DNA of 64,000 nucleotides. It comes from Pseudoxanthomonas yeongjuensis. Lineage in GTDB: Bacteria; Pseudomonadota; Gammaproteobacteria; Xanthomonadales; Xanthomonadaceae. The DNA lies in the NCBI RefSeq assembly GCF_010093345.1, contig NZ_PDWT01000007.1:1-64000 (forward strand). Reading direction: 5' to 3'. The position numbers and the translations under genes were made by a program. Of this stretch, positions 27,115-36,983 are shown one piece after another. The notes below the pieces were generated by a model. That model ran no database searches. It saw only the letters and a program-made list of their open reading frames with translations, and had not been told where the DNA came from. Positions within the stretch are counted from its first letter, which is position 1. Each line of letters begins with the position of its first letter.

Positions 27115-27663
27115 ATGGCTGAAGAACAACGTGCACCGCGGGGTCGTGATCGCGACCGCAACCGCGAAGAGAAAGTAGACGACGGCATGATCGAGAAGCT
27201 GGTCGCGGTCAACCGCGTCAGCAAGACGGTCAAGGGCGGTCGCCAGTTCACCTTCACCGCCTTGACGGTGGTGGGCGACGGCAACGGCAAGATCGGTTTC
27301 GGTTACGGCAAGGCGCGCGAAGTGCCGGTCGCGATCCAGAAGTCGATGGAATATGCGCGCAAGGGCATGCTCAATGTCGACCTGAACAACGGCACCTTGT
27401 GGCACCCGGTCAAGGCCGGCCACGGCGCGGCGCGTGTGTACATGCAGCCGGCCTCCGAAGGTACCGGCGTGATCGCCGGCGGCGCCATGCGCGCCGTGCT
27501 GGAAGCGGTCGGGGTGAAGGACGTGCTGGCCAAGGCCGTGGGTTCGCGCAATCCGATCAACCTGGTGCGCGCCACGCTGAAGGGCCTGGGCGACATGCAG
27601 TCGCCGGCCCGCATCGCGGCCAAGCGCGGCAAGAAAATCGAGGAACTCAATTATGGCAAGTGA
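27115..27663 (+). CDS. rpsE: 30S ribosomal protein S5
   Basis: S5 acts in decoding accuracy and mRNA unwinding. The 182 residues include a charged N-terminal stretch rich in Arg, Asp and Glu, then the [31 protein letters not shown] double-stranded RNA-binding core and the [16 protein letters not shown] end. The stop overlaps rpmD by 11 bases. Confidence 0.98.
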   Translation: MAEEQRAPRGRDRDRNREEKVDDGMIEKLVAVNRVSKTVKGGRQFTFTALTVVGDGNGKIGFGYGKAREVPVAIQKSMEYARKGMLNVDLNNGTLWHPVKAGHGAARVYMQPASEGTGVIAGGAMRAVLEAVGVKDVLAKAVGSRNPINLVRATLKGLGDMQSPARIAAKRGKKIEELNYGK

Positions 27664-27865
27664 GTCCAACAAGACCGGTACGGTCAAGAACGGTACCGTT
27701 AAAGTCCGCCTGGTGCGCGGCCTGCGTGGTTCCCAGGGCATCCACCGCTTGTCGGTGAAGGCGCTGGGCCTGAACAAGCTCAACGATGTGCGTGAACTGA
27801 AGGACAGCCCGCAGGTACGCGGCCTGATCAACAAGGTCCACTACCTCGTTCGCGTCGAGGAGTAA
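27653..27865 (+). CDS. rpmD: 50S ribosomal protein L30
   Basis: L30 is a small bacterial 50S protein. The 70-residue product has an N-terminal addition of about 14 residues before the family core that starts [14 protein letters not shown]; typical L30 is about 60 residues. The ATG lies inside rpsE, with GAGGA upstream, giving an 11-base overlap and probable coupling. Confidence 0.95.
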   Translation: MASESNKTGTVKNGTVKVRLVRGLRGSQGIHRLSVKALGLNKLNDVRELKDSPQVRGLINKVHYLVRVEE

Positions 27866-27870
27866 TCGAT

Positions 27871-28308
27871 ATGCATCTCAACACACTCAAGCCCGGCGAA
27901 GGCGCCCGCACCGAGCGCAAGCGCGTCGGTCGCGGTATCGGTTCCGGCCTGGGCAAGACCTGCGGCCGCGGCCACAAGGGTTCGTTCGCGCGTTCGGGCA
28001 AGGGCAAGATCAAGGCCAAGTTCGAAGGCGGCCAGATGCCTTTGATCAAGCGCCTGCCGAAGGTCGGTTTCCGCTCGAAGCTGAAGCTGGATTGCGCCGA
28101 AGTGATGTCGTACCAGCTGGACAAGCTCGAGGCCGGCGAGATCGATTTCGCCGCGCTGCAGGCCGCCAAGCTGGTTCCGACCAGCGCCAAGCGCGCCAAG
28201 ATCGTCAAGAAGGGCGACCTGACCAAGAAGTTCGTGCTGAAGGGCATCACTGCCACGGCCGGTGCCAAGGCGGCTATCGAAGCCGTCGGCGGCAGCGTGC
28301 AGGAGTAA
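27871..28308 (+). CDS. rplO: 50S ribosomal protein L15
   Basis: L15 is a late assembly protein of the 50S subunit. The 145 residues show the glycine- and lysine-rich N-terminal extension ([20 protein letters not shown]) and the conserved [15 protein letters not shown]. secY follows after seven bases. Confidence 0.98.
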   Translation: MHLNTLKPGEGARTERKRVGRGIGSGLGKTCGRGHKGSFARSGKGKIKAKFEGGQMPLIKRLPKVGFRSKLKLDCAEVMSYQLDKLEAGEIDFAALQAAKLVPTSAKRAKIVKKGDLTKKFVLKGITATAGAKAAIEAVGGSVQE

Positions 28309-28315
28309 TCGCAGA

Positions 28316-29668
28316 ATGGCGCAAGGCAACGCAGGCGGCGTAGGCGGGTTGGGCAAGTTCACTGAACTGCGCCAGCGCCTGCTGTTCGTGGTCGGCGCGC
28401 TGATCGTCTATCGCATCGGTTGCTTCATTCCGGTTCCCGGCGTGAACCCCGATGCGATGCTGGCGATGATGCAGGCGCAGGGCGGCGGCATCGTGGACAT
28501 GTTCAACATGTTCTCGGGCGGCGCCTTGCACCGTTTCAGCCTGTTCGCACTCAACGTGATGCCCTACATCTCGGCATCCATCGTGTTCCAGCTGGCCGTG
28601 CATATCTTTCCTTCGCTCAAGGCGTTGCAGAAGGAAGGCGAATCCGGCCGGCGCAAGATCACCCAGTACTCGCGCATAAGCGCGGTGTTGCTGGCGGTGG
28701 TGCAGGGCGGCAGCATCGCGATCGCGTTGCAGAACCAGGTCGCGCCGGGCGGCATGCCGGTGGTCTACAACCCGGGCATGGGCTTCGTTCTGACCGCGGT
28801 CGTCGCCCTGACGGCAGGCACGATCTTCCTGATGTGGGTCGGTGAGCAGGTGACCGAGCGCGGCGTCGGCAACGGCGTATCGCTGATCATCTTCGCCGGC
28901 ATCGTCGCTGGCCTGCCGGTGGCCGTGATCAACACGTTCAGCGCGGTCAACGAAGGCAGCATGAGCGTCATCTCCCTGATCATCATCGCCCTGGTGGTGG
29001 CGGGCTTCACCTATTTCGTGGTGTTCGTCGAGAGCGGACAGCGCCGGATCACGGTCAATTACGCGCGCCGCCAGGGTGGCCGCAACGCGTACATGAACCA
29101 GACGTCGTTCCTGCCGTTGAAGTTGAACATGTCCGGCGTGATTCCGCCGATCTTCGCCTCCAGCATCCTGGCGTTCCCGGCCACGCTGGCTTTGTGGTCC
29201 GGTCAGTCCACCTCGACCGTGTGGCTGCAACGCGCATCGCAGGCGCTGGCGCCTGGGGAGCCGCTGCACATGATCGTCCTCGCGGCCCTGATCACCGGTT
29301 TTGCGTTCTTCTATACGGCGCTGGTGTTCAACTCGCAGGAAACCGCGGACAACCTGAAGAAGTCCGGCGCGCTGATCCCGGGTATCCGTCCAGGCAAGGC
29401 CACGGCCGACTACGTGGACGCGGTGCTGACCCGTTTGACTGCGATCGGTTCGATGTACCTGGTGGCGGTTTGCCTGTTGCCGGATATCATGCGTACCCAG
29501 TTGGGCGCCTCGTTCTACTTCGGCGGCACCTCGTTGCTGATCGTGGTCGTGGTGGTGATGGATTTCATCGCCCAGGTCCAGGCCCACTTGATGTCGCACC
29601 AGTACGAAGGCCTGTTGAAGAAAGCCAACCTGAAAGGCAGTTCGCGCGGCGGTATGGCGCGCAACTGA
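28316..29668 (+). CDS. secY: Preprotein translocase subunit SecY
   Basis: SecY is the channel of the general secretion machinery in the inner membrane. The ATG at 28316, seven bases after rplO, gives 450 residues. Ten hydrophobic spans can be recognised, including the plug and first lateral-gate region after MFSGGALHRFSLFALNVMPYISASI. The conserved cytoplasmic loop with the ribosome- and SecA-contacting arginines (QRRITVNYARRQGGR) is present. SecE is encoded at 1428. No rpmJ follows, although it does in Escherichia coli. Confidence 0.97.
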   Translation: MAQGNAGGVGGLGKFTELRQRLLFVVGALIVYRIGCFIPVPGVNPDAMLAMMQAQGGGIVDMFNMFSGGALHRFSLFALNVMPYISASIVFQLAVHIFPSLKALQKEGESGRRKITQYSRISAVLLAVVQGGSIAIALQNQVAPGGMPVVYNPGMGFVLTAVVALTAGTIFLMWVGEQVTERGVGNGVSLIIFAGIVAGLPVAVINTFSAVNEGSMSVISLIIIALVVAGFTYFVVFVESGQRRITVNYARRQGGRNAYMNQTSFLPLKLNMSGVIPPIFASSILAFPATLALWSGQSTSTVWLQRASQALAPGEPLHMIVLAALITGFAFFYTALVFNSQETADNLKKSGALIPGIRPGKATADYVDAVLTRLTAIGSMYLVAVCLLPDIMRTQLGASFYFGGTSLLIVVVVVMDFIAQVQAHLMSHQYEGLLKKANLKGSSRGGMARN

Positions 29669-29920
29669 GGAATACCGCGGAGTCTTTCCGCAACAGTCCG
29701 GGCATTGTTGGTGGCCGGGCTCGCAACTTCAGATGGGCGGCCTGGGCGGCGATCTCGCGCACAGGTGAGAACCAGCCAGTCCCTGCGCAAGAGTAGCGCG
29801 GGGCGGGGCGGATCCTGAACGGCCAAGGCCGGGAGGGCTGCGTCTCAGGCGGGTTCCGGCGCCGGAGCATGGGCACACTCCCCATGCCGTGGTTCCTGCA
29901 AGTCATTGGCTTGCAAGGGC
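29669..29920. other. Gap between secY and the rpsM promoter, without a recognisable gene
   Basis: These 252 bases show no open frame with family similarity, and the L36 gene rpmJ that sits here in Escherichia coli is absent on both strands. The stretch is GC-rich, with an inverted repeat TGCAAG/CTTGCA near 29897-29915. I see nothing else that I can name. Confidence 0.6.
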
Positions 29921-29949
29921 TTCCCAGAAACCCGAGATCTTGTTAAAAT
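29921..29949 (+). promoter_or_regulatory. Promoter of the alpha (rpsM) operon
   Basis: An extended -10 TGTTAAAAT (TAAAAT at 29944-29949) lies 17 bases after a weak -35 TTCCCA (29921-29926). The start point would be about 75 bases before rpsM. It would drive rpsM-rpsK-rpsD-rpoA separately from the spc genes. Confidence 0.5.
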
Positions 29950-30033
29950 TCGCAGTTCACTCCGCCGGCTTGCACCAGACCTTCACGGGTTTGCCTGCAA
30001 TCGGGCCACCAAACACAGTTGGAGAATCGCGTC

Positions 30034-30390
30034 ATGGCGCGTATCGCAGGTGTCAACCTGCCTGCCCAGAAGCACGTCTGGGTCGGGTTGCAGAGCATTT
30101 ACGGCATTGGCCGTACCCGGTCGAAGAAGGTCTGCGAATCCGCAGGCGTGGCTTCGACCACCAAGATCCGTGACCTGTCCGAGCCGGACGTCGAGCGTTT
30201 GCGCGCCGAAATCGGCAAGTTCATCGTCGAAGGCGACCTCCGTCGCGAAGTGGGTATGGCGATCAAGCGCCTGATGGACCTGGGTTGCTACCGCGGCCTG
30301 CGTCATCGCCGTGGCTTGCCGCTGCGTGGCCAGCGCACCCGTACCAATGCACGCACCCGCAAGGGTCCGCGCAAAGCCATCAAGAAGTAA
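30034..30390 (+). CDS. rpsM: 30S ribosomal protein S13
   Basis: S13 forms intersubunit bridges at the top of the 30S head. The ATG at 30034 gives [26 protein letters not shown], the family start; an ATG at 30019 adds five non-conserved residues. The 118 residues end with the basic [20 protein letters not shown] tail that reaches the P-site tRNA. Confidence 0.97.
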   Translation: MARIAGVNLPAQKHVWVGLQSIYGIGRTRSKKVCESAGVASTTKIRDLSEPDVERLRAEIGKFIVEGDLRREVGMAIKRLMDLGCYRGLRHRRGLPLRGQRTRTNARTRKGPRKAIKK

Positions 30391-30402
30391 GGGGCGCGCA
30401 TC

Positions 30403-30795
30403 ATGGCCAAACCAGCCGAAAAGAAAGTCAAGAAGAAGATCAAGCGCGTCGTCACCGACGGCGTCGCCCACGTCCACGCTTCTTTCAACAACACCATCAT
30501 CACCATCACCGACCGCCAGGGCAATGCGCTGTCGTGGGCCACTTCGGGCGGCGCGGGTTTCCGCGGTTCCCGCAAGTCCACGCCGTTCGCAGCGCAGGTC
30601 GCCGCCGAAAAGGCCGGCCGCGCCGCACTGGACTACGGTCTGAAGTCGTTGGAAGTACGCATCAAGGGTCCAGGCCCGGGCCGCGAGTCCGCGGTGCGTT
30701 CGCTCAACAACGTTGGTTACAAAATCACCAACATCATCGACGTTACGCCTATCCCGCATAACGGTTGCCGCCCGCCCAAAAAGCGTCGCGTCTGA
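30403..30795 (+). CDS. rpsK: 30S ribosomal protein S11
   Basis: S11 is on the 30S platform near the E site. The 130 residues contain [17 protein letters not shown] and the conserved C-terminal [18 protein letters not shown]. The Asn-Gly in this end is the known isoaspartate site of the family. It follows rpsM by 12 bases. Confidence 0.98.
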   Translation: MAKPAEKKVKKKIKRVVTDGVAHVHASFNNTIITITDRQGNALSWATSGGAGFRGSRKSTPFAAQVAAEKAGRAALDYGLKSLEVRIKGPGPGRESAVRSLNNVGYKITNIIDVTPIPHNGCRPPKKRRV

Positions 30796-30809
30796 GGAGC
30801 TGAAGAGAA

Positions 30810-31442
30810 ATGGCTCGTTATATTGGTCCCACCTGTAAGCTCGCCCGCCGCGAAGGCGCCGATCTTTCCCTCAAGAGCCCGACGCGTGCGTTGGACTCCA
30901 AGTGCAAGCTGGAGCAGAAGCCCGGCCAGCACGGCGCCACCAACACCCGCAAGGGCAAGCTGTCCGACTACGCCACCCAGCTGCGCGAGAAGCAGAAGGT
31001 CAAGCGCATCTACGGCCTGCTGGAGCGCCAGTTCCGCAACTACTACAAGAAGGCCTCGACCAAGAAGGGCAACACCGGCGAGAACCTGCTGCAGCTGCTG
31101 GAAACCCGCCTGGACAACGTCGTCTACCGCATGGGCTTCGCCATCACCCGTCCGTCCGCGCGCCAGCTGGTGTCGCACCGCGGCGTGCTGGTCAACGGCA
31201 AGTCGGTGAACCTGCCGTCGTACCAGATCAAGGCCGGCGATGCGATCGAGCTTTCCGAAAAGGCCCAGAAGCAGCTTCGCGTGCAGGAATCCCTGACCGT
31301 GTCGCAGCAGATGGACCTCAGCCCCTCGTGGGTTGAAGTGGACTCGAAGAAGTTCAGCGGCGTGTTCAAGGCCGTGCCGGATCGTGCAGACCTGCCCGCC
31401 GACATCAACGAAGCGCTGATCGTCGAGTTGTACTCGAAGTAA
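30810..31442 (+). CDS. rpsD: 30S ribosomal protein S4
   Basis: S4 nucleates 30S assembly and in enterobacteria represses the alpha operon. The 210 residues start [23 protein letters not shown] and include the S4 domain [28 protein letters not shown] RNA-binding segment. Only two cysteines occur in the N-terminal region, so it is the zinc-free form. rpoA follows after 51 bases. Confidence 0.97.
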   Translation: MARYIGPTCKLARREGADLSLKSPTRALDSKCKLEQKPGQHGATNTRKGKLSDYATQLREKQKVKRIYGLLERQFRNYYKKASTKKGNTGENLLQLLETRLDNVVYRMGFAITRPSARQLVSHRGVLVNGKSVNLPSYQIKAGDAIELSEKAQKQLRVQESLTVSQQMDLSPSWVEVDSKKFSGVFKAVPDRADLPADINEALIVELYSK

Positions 31443-31493
31443 TCCCATCACGAGTCCCCGGATCAGCCGGGGATTTGCAGGAGACCAAGCAAC

Positions 31494-32492
31494 ATGACGG
31501 TTACCACACAGCAGGTACTGCGTCCCCGCGGCCCGCAAATCGAACGCCTTGGCGACAATCGCGCCAAGGTCGTGATCGAACCGCTGGAACGCGGTTACGG
31601 CCACACCCTCGGCAACGCGCTGCGCCGCGTGCTGCTGTCGTCCATCCCCGGCTACGCGATCACCGAAGTCGAGATCGACGGCGTGCTGCACGAATACAGC
31701 ACCATCGAAGGCTTGCAGGAAGACGTGCTTGAAGTCCTGTTGAACCTCAAGGACGTCGCCATTCGCATCCACACCGGCGACAGCTCCACCCTGACCCTGG
31801 CCAAGCAGGGCCCGGGCGTGGTCACCGCCGGCGACATCAAGACCGACCACAACGTCGAGATCCTCAACCCGGGCCTGGTCATCTGCAACCTGACCAAGGA
31901 CACGGCGATCAACATGCGCCTGAAGATCGAGCGCGGTTTCGGCTACCAGCCGGCTGCCGCCCGCCGCCGTCCGGACGAGGAAACCCGCACCATCGGCCGC
32001 CTGATGCTGGACGCTTCGTTCTCGCCCGTGCGCCGCGTCGCCTATGCGGTGGAAGCCGCGCGCGTCGAGCAGCGCACCGACCTGGACAAGCTGGTCCTGG
32101 AAATCGAGACCAACGGCACCATCGACGCCGAGGAAGCCGTGCGCACCGCCGCCGATATCCTTAGCGACCAGCTGTCGGTGTTCGGCGATTTCACCCACCG
32201 CGACCGTGGCGGCGCCAAGCCGGCTCCGACCGGCGTGGATCCGGTGCTGCTGCGCCCGATCGACGACCTGGAGCTGACCGTGCGTTCGGCCAACTGCCTC
32301 AAGGCCGAGAGCATCTACTACATCGGCGACCTGATCCAGAAGACCGAAGTCGAGCTGCTGAAGACCCCGAACCTCGGCAAGAAGTCGCTGACCGAGATCA
32401 AGGAAGTCCTCGCCCAGCGCGGCCTCTCTTTGGGCATGAAGCTGGAAAACTGGCCGCCGGCCGGTGTCTCGCAGCACGGCATGCTGGGCTGA
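31494..32492 (+). CDS. rpoA: DNA-directed RNA polymerase subunit alpha
   Basis: The alpha dimer scaffolds RNA polymerase, and its C-terminal domain binds UP elements and activators. The 332 residues show the N-terminal assembly domain with [21 protein letters not shown], a flexible linker near 235-250, and the C-terminal domain with [20 protein letters not shown] that holds the DNA-binding arginine. A strong hairpin follows 12 bases after the stop. Confidence 0.98.
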   Translation: MTVTTQQVLRPRGPQIERLGDNRAKVVIEPLERGYGHTLGNALRRVLLSSIPGYAITEVEIDGVLHEYSTIEGLQEDVLEVLLNLKDVAIRIHTGDSSTLTLAKQGPGVVTAGDIKTDHNVEILNPGLVICNLTKDTAINMRLKIERGFGYQPAAARRRPDEETRTIGRLMLDASFSPVRRVAYAVEAARVEQRTDLDKLVLEIETNGTIDAEEAVRTAADILSDQLSVFGDFTHRDRGGAKPAPTGVDPVLLRPIDDLELTVRSANCLKAESIYYIGDLIQKTEVELLKTPNLGKKSLTEIKEVLAQRGLSLGMKLENWPPAGVSQHGMLG

Positions 32493-32504
32493 TCAAGCAA
32501 TAAC

Positions 32505-32531
32505 GGAAACCCGCAGCAACTGCGGGTTTCC
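32505..32531 (+). terminator. Terminator-like hairpin between rpoA and rplQ
   Basis: GGAAACCCGCA and TGCGGGTTTCC form a perfect 11-bp stem around GCAAC. The sequence after it (GGTTGT) is not a T run, though TTT lies in the 3' arm. It is placed to reduce transcription of rplQ relative to rpoA. Confidence 0.6.
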
Positions 32532-32684
32532 GGTTGTAAACGCAACACAACGCCGACGCACCTGAAGGGGCGCGGCGATGCCCGATCAGGACGACCGGGC
32601 TCGGGCCATCCGCAGTCCAGGTACCAACGCCATGATGGCGACAGCGAACTCCAACAGCATCAACATTAACCAGGAATCAAAACC

Positions 32685-33065
32685 ATGCGCCACCAGAAAG
32701 CCGGCCGCAAGTTCAGCCGCACCAGCGCCCATCGCCACGCGATGTTCAGCAACATGGCCGCCTCGCTGATCAAGCACGGCCTGATCCGCACCACCCTGCC
32801 GAAGGCCAAGGAACTGCGTCGCGTCGCGGAACCGCTGATCACCCTCGGCAAGGTCGACGGCGTCGCCAATCGCCGCCTCGCCTTCGCCCGCCTGCGCGAC
32901 AAGGAAGCGGTCGGCACCCTGTTCACCACCCTGGGTCCGCGCTACCAGTCGCGCCCGGGCGGCTACCTGCGCATCCTCAAGTGCGGTTTCCGCGCTGGCG
33001 ACAATGCGCCGATGGCCTACGTCGAACTGCTGGACCGTCCGGAAGCCGCAGCTCTCGTCGAGTAA
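32685..33065 (+). CDS. rplQ: 50S ribosomal protein L17
   Basis: L17 lies at the tunnel exit on the 50S surface. The 126 residues begin [25 protein letters not shown], the family signature. It stands 192 bases after rpoA, beyond the hairpin, and ends the alpha operon at the terminator below. Confidence 0.98.
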   Translation: MRHQKAGRKFSRTSAHRHAMFSNMAASLIKHGLIRTTLPKAKELRRVAEPLITLGKVDGVANRRLAFARLRDKEAVGTLFTTLGPRYQSRPGGYLRILKCGFRAGDNAPMAYVELLDRPEAAALVE

Positions 33066-33105
33066 TCCCGTCGAGCAATCGCGCGCGCTCCATGCAATGC
33101 ACCAG

Positions 33106-33138
33106 CGAACCCCGGCCATGCGCCGGGGTTCGTTTTTT
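33106..33138 (+). terminator. Rho-independent terminator of the ribosomal block
   Basis: CGAACCCCGGC and GCCGGGGTTCG form a perfect 11-bp stem around CATGC, followed by six T. It is the strongest canonical terminator in the window and ends the rpoA-rplQ transcript. Confidence 0.93.
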
Positions 33139-33217
33139 CGGGCTCGTCACTTGCGGCATATGCCCGATGGCGCAGTCCCGGCGATAATGGCGGCAGTCGT
33201 CCGATCCCAGGCATGCC

Positions 33218-33727
33218 ATGAATCCGTTCCGCTGGTCGTTCCGCACGCAGTTCCTTTGCGGCTTCTTCGCGTGTTTCGCGTTGCTCGCCTATGCGCTTTA
33301 CCTGGAACATTACGGCGGGCTGGTGCCGTGCCCGTTGTGCAGTTTCCAGCGCGGCGCATTCGTGCTTCTCGGCCTGGTGTTCCTGATCGGCGGGTTGCAC
33401 GCGCCGCGTGGCCGTGCCGGGCGGGGAACCTATGGCGTACTCGCATTGCTGGCCGCCGCACTGGGGATTTCGATCGCCGGCCGCCACGTCTGGCTGCAAC
33501 ACCTGCCGGCGGACCAGGTGCCCGCCTGCGGCCCGGACCTGTCGTTCATGATGGAAGCCTTCCCGCTGGCCGATGTGTTGCGCAAGGTGTTCACCGGTTC
33601 CGGTGAATGCGCGCGGGTCGACTGGACCTTCCTCGGCCTGGCGATGCCGGCATGGAGCCTGATCTGTTTCGCGGTGCTCGCGCTGTGGGCGCTGCATGCC
33701 GGTTTCCGCAGGCGGAAGGTTTCATAA
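33218..33727 (+). CDS. dsbB: Disulfide bond formation protein B
   Basis: DsbB reoxidises periplasmic DsbA and passes electrons to quinone in the inner membrane. The 169-residue protein has four hydrophobic spans. Its two redox pairs are present: C38-C41 in the CPLC motif and C104/C131 in the second periplasmic loop, matching Escherichia coli C41-C44 and C104/C130. Arg45 corresponds to the quinone-binding arginine R48. It stands alone after the ribosomal terminator; no dsbA is in the window. Confidence 0.95.
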   Translation: MNPFRWSFRTQFLCGFFACFALLAYALYLEHYGGLVPCPLCSFQRGAFVLLGLVFLIGGLHAPRGRAGRGTYGVLALLAAALGISIAGRHVWLQHLPADQVPACGPDLSFMMEAFPLADVLRKVFTGSGECARVDWTFLGLAMPAWSLICFAVLALWALHAGFRRRKVS

Positions 33728-33785
33728 GCAAGAATTGACGCGGCGCATCATTCTGGCAACATGGTGATCCGCCAAGGAAACCGCC

Positions 33786-35183
33786 ATGAGCAACACCGAC
33801 CGCAATCTCCGTGCCGTGAACATTCCCGCCGAGTGGACGCCCGCTTCCTGGCGCTCGCGCACCGCGGTGCAGATGCCCACGTATCCGGACGCGCAGGCGC
33901 TGGAATCGGCGCAGGGTGAGTTGCGGCGACTGCCGCCGTTGGTGACTTCCTGGGAAATCTTCGCACTGAAGAAGCAGCTGGCCGAAGCGCAGGAAGGCAA
34001 GCGCTTCCTGCTGCAGGGCGGCGATTGCGCGGAAAGCTTCAGCGACTGCGAGTCCGGGCTGATTTCCAACCGCCTGAAAGTCCTCCTGCAGATGAGCCTG
34101 GTGCTGGTCCATGGCCTGCGCCTGCCGGTGGTGCGCGTGGGTCGCTTCGCCGGCCAGTACGCCAAGCCGCGCTCCACCGACACCGAAACCCGCGACGGCG
34201 TGACCTTGCCCAGCTACCGCGGCGATCTGGTCAACCAGCCCGAGTTCACCGCCGAAGCGCGCATCCCGGACCCGCGACGGATGATCAAGGCGCATGCGCG
34301 CTCGGCGATGACCATGAATTTCGTGCGCGCGCTGATCGATGGCGGCTTCGCCGACCTGCATCATCCCGAATACTGGAACCTCAACTGGGTCGGCTACTCG
34401 CCCAACGCCAACGAATACCAGCAGATGGTCACTTCCATCGGCGATGCGGTGCGTTTCATGGAGACGCTGTCCGGTTCGGAGGTGCACAACTTGAACCGCA
34501 TCGATTTCTACACTTCGCACGAAGCCCTGCTGCTGCCGTACGAGGAAGGGCTGACCCGCGAAGTGCCGCGACAGTGGGGCTGGTTCAACCTGAGCACGCA
34601 TTACCCGTGGATCGGCATGCGTACCGCCGCGGTCGATGGCGCGCACGTGGAATACCTGCGCGGCGTGCGTAATCCGATCGCGCTGAAAGTGGGGCCTTCG
34701 GTGAATCCGGACCAGCTGCTGCGCCTGATCGATATCCTCAATCCCGAAGACGAGCCGGGCCGCCTGACCTTCATCCATCGCATGGGCGCGACCCAGATCG
34801 CGGAGAAGCTGCCGCCGTTGCTCGATGCGGTGCGCCGCGACGGGCGGCGCGTGCTGTGGGTCTGCGATCCGATGCATGGCAACACCGAAAGCACGTCGAA
34901 CGGCTACAAGACGCGCCGCTTCGACAACATCCGCGGCGAAGTGGAACAGTCCTTCGACCTGCATGCCGCCGCTGGGACGCGACTGGGTGGCGTGCACCTG
35001 GAGCTGACCGGCGAGGATGTCACCGAGTGCACTGGCGGCGCGCGTGAACTGACCGATATCGATCTCGAGCGCGCCTACCGCTCGACGGTCGATCCGCGAC
35101 TGAATTACGAGCAGTCGCTGGAGATCGCGATGTCGATCGTGCGCAAGCAGAACCAGCTGGCGGCGCCCGCCGCGCGCCAATAA
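33786..35183 (+). CDS. Class II 3-deoxy-7-phosphoheptulonate (DAHP) synthase
   Basis: The enzyme condenses phosphoenolpyruvate and erythrose 4-phosphate in the first step of the shikimate pathway. The 465-residue protein is the plant-like class II type, not AroG/F/H. It has the metal-cysteine motif QGGDCAESF near residue 80, RVGRFAGQYAKPRS, the KVGPS stretch and WVCDPMHGNT, then a late ELTGEDVTECTGG with further metal ligands. AAGGAAAC precedes the ATG. It follows dsbB by 58 bases but has no clear functional tie to it. Confidence 0.95.
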   Translation: MSNTDRNLRAVNIPAEWTPASWRSRTAVQMPTYPDAQALESAQGELRRLPPLVTSWEIFALKKQLAEAQEGKRFLLQGGDCAESFSDCESGLISNRLKVLLQMSLVLVHGLRLPVVRVGRFAGQYAKPRSTDTETRDGVTLPSYRGDLVNQPEFTAEARIPDPRRMIKAHARSAMTMNFVRALIDGGFADLHHPEYWNLNWVGYSPNANEYQQMVTSIGDAVRFMETLSGSEVHNLNRIDFYTSHEALLLPYEEGLTREVPRQWGWFNLSTHYPWIGMRTAAVDGAHVEYLRGVRNPIALKVGPSVNPDQLLRLIDILNPEDEPGRLTFIHRMGATQIAEKLPPLLDAVRRDGRRVLWVCDPMHGNTESTSNGYKTRRFDNIRGEVEQSFDLHAAAGTRLGGVHLELTGEDVTECTGGARELTDIDLERAYRSTVDPRLNYEQSLEIAMSIVRKQNQLAAPAARQ

Positions 35184-35273
35184 CGATCGGCTGCGGGGGC
35201 CAGCCAAGCCTCGTTCTTCGAGGGTCCGGGTCGATCCCGCGAGATGCAGGTTCGCGGGAGACCGACGCGGATC

Positions 35274-36884
35274 CTACTGATGCGCCTTGGCGGCGGCCGG
35301 CATACTCGGCAGGTATTTCGGCGGCTCGCGCGCCAAGGTCAGCTGCTCGTAGGCATAACCCAGTTCGATCAACCGCGGCTCGCTCCACGCGGTGCCCATG
35401 AACACGATGCCCAGCGGCAAGCCATTGCTGCTGCCCATCGGGATGGTCAGGCTGGGATAACCGGCGACCGCGGCGGCGCCATAGCCGGCGCCGGGGAAGC
35501 GATCGCCGGCCTGCCGATCGATGACCCAGGCCGGTCCGGTGGCGGGTGCGATCAATGCATCCAGTTGCTGTGCCTTCAACGCCACATCGATGCCCTCCGG
35601 CCCGGCCAGTCGCTTGGCCCGCGAGCGGGCGCCGATATAGGACTCTTCGCCCAGGCCGCCCTTGGCATTGGCCTGCTCGAACAATTCCTGGCCGAAGAAC
35701 GGCATCTCGGAATCACGGTATTGCTGGTTGTAGCCGATCAGCTGGGACAGGCTTTTCAGCGGCGCGTCCTGTCTGGCCAGATAGCGTTCCAGCCCGGACT
35801 TGAATTCGTAAAGCAGCAGCGTGTCTTCGTCGTCCGACCATTGACCGTCGGTGGGGATCTCGGCATCGACCACGGTGGCGCCGGCTTCGCGCAGGGTCTT
35901 GATCGCCACTTCCATGGCCGCGGCGGCATCGGGATGGATGGCGAACTTGCTGCGCAGCACGCCGATGCGCGCGCCCTTCAGGCCATTCGGGTTCAGGTGC
36001 GCGTGGTAATCCAGGGTGGTGTTCCAGGCCGCGTTGCCGGTGGCCGGGTCGGCGTCGTCGCGCCCGGCCAGCACGGTCAGCAGTTGCGCCGCATCGGCGA
36101 CGTTGCGGGTCATCGGCCCGGCGCTGTCCTGGCTGAAGGAGATGGGGATGATGCCTTCACGGCTGATCAGTCCGACGGTGGGCTTCAGGCCCACTACGCC
36201 GTTCATCGCGGCGGGGCAGATGATGCTGCCATCGGTTTCGGTGCCGATAGCGGCCACGGCCAGATTGGCCGAAACCGCCACTGCGCTGCCCGAACTGGAA
36301 CCGCAGGGACTGCGGTCCAGGACATAGGGATTGCGCGTCGGCCCGCCACGGCCGCTCCAGCCGGAGGTGGAATGGGTGGAGCGGAAGTTCGCCCATTCGC
36401 TGAGGTTGGTCTTGCCCAGGATCACCGCGCCGGCCTCGCGCAGACGCCGGACCAGGAAGGCGTCGCTGCGCGGATGGAACTCATTGAGCGCCAGCGAGCC
36501 CGCGGAATTGGCCATCGGGGTCGCGCCGATGTTGTCCTTCAGCAGGATCGGGATGCCATGCAGCGGGCCACGCACGGAATTGGTGTTGCGTTCGACATCG
36601 CGGAGCGCGGCTTCCTTCATCGCGTCGGGGTTGATCTCGATCACCGCATTGAGCGCCGGGCCGGCCTTGTCGATGGCGGCGATGCGGTCCAGGTAGGCCT
36701 GGGTCAGCGTGCGGCTGTCCAGTTCGCCACGCTGCATGCGCGCCTGCAGGTCGGCGATGTCGGCTTCCGCATAGATGAAGTCGGTAGGCTCGGCGGCGGC
36801 CCTCGTCGGCGTGGCATCGGGGGCGGTGGAATCGCAAGCGCCGAGCGCAAGGATGAGAGCGAGCAACAGCGGGATGCGCCGCAT
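35274..36884 (-). CDS. Amidase-signature family lipoprotein
   Basis: The protein belongs to the amidase signature family of Ser-Ser-Lys hydrolases; its substrate is unknown. The ATG at 36884 gives a lipoprotein signal: [17 protein letters not shown] with lipobox LGAC and lipidated Cys17. Asp18 at position +2 would favour inner-membrane retention in enterobacteria. Catalytic Lys116 (LLKDN), the cis-Ser in GSSSGS (196-198) and nucleophile Ser220 (TDGSI) are all present. The length is 536 residues. It is not GatA, because it lacks partners and is exported. It lies downstream of typA and a DUF2127 gene on the same strand. Confidence 0.88.
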   Translation of the reverse strand: MRRIPLLLALILALGACDSTAPDATPTRAAAEPTDFIYAEADIADLQARMQRGELDSRTLTQAYLDRIAAIDKAGPALNAVIEINPDAMKEAALRDVERNTNSVRGPLHGIPILLKDNIGATPMANSAGSLALNEFHPRSDAFLVRRLREAGAVILGKTNLSEWANFRSTHSTSGWSGRGGPTRNPYVLDRSPCGSSSGSAVAVSANLAVAAIGTETDGSIICPAAMNGVVGLKPTVGLISREGIIPISFSQDSAGPMTRNVADAAQLLTVLAGRDDADPATGNAAWNTTLDYHAHLNPNGLKGARIGVLRSKFAIHPDAAAAMEVAIKTLREAGATVVDAEIPTDGQWSDDEDTLLLYEFKSGLERYLARQDAPLKSLSQLIGYNQQYRDSEMPFFGQELFEQANAKGGLGEESYIGARSRAKRLAGPEGIDVALKAQQLDALIAPATGPAWVIDRQAGDRFPGAGYGAAAVAGYPSLTIPMGSSNGLPLGIVFMGTAWSEPRLIELGYAYEQLTLAREPPKYLPSMPAAAKAHQ

Positions 36885-36983
36885 CAAGTCGGGTCCGGAA
36901 GAAAGTGCGTGATGCAGGCTACCCAGCATCGGGTGCGTGCGCAATGGCAAGCAGGACGGATCCGGGCGCTGATGGAACGCGCT

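Noticed and set aside
29669..30033. rpmJ (L36) between secY and rpsM
   Set aside because: No start of the MKVR...CK type with the four zinc ligands is present in any frame.
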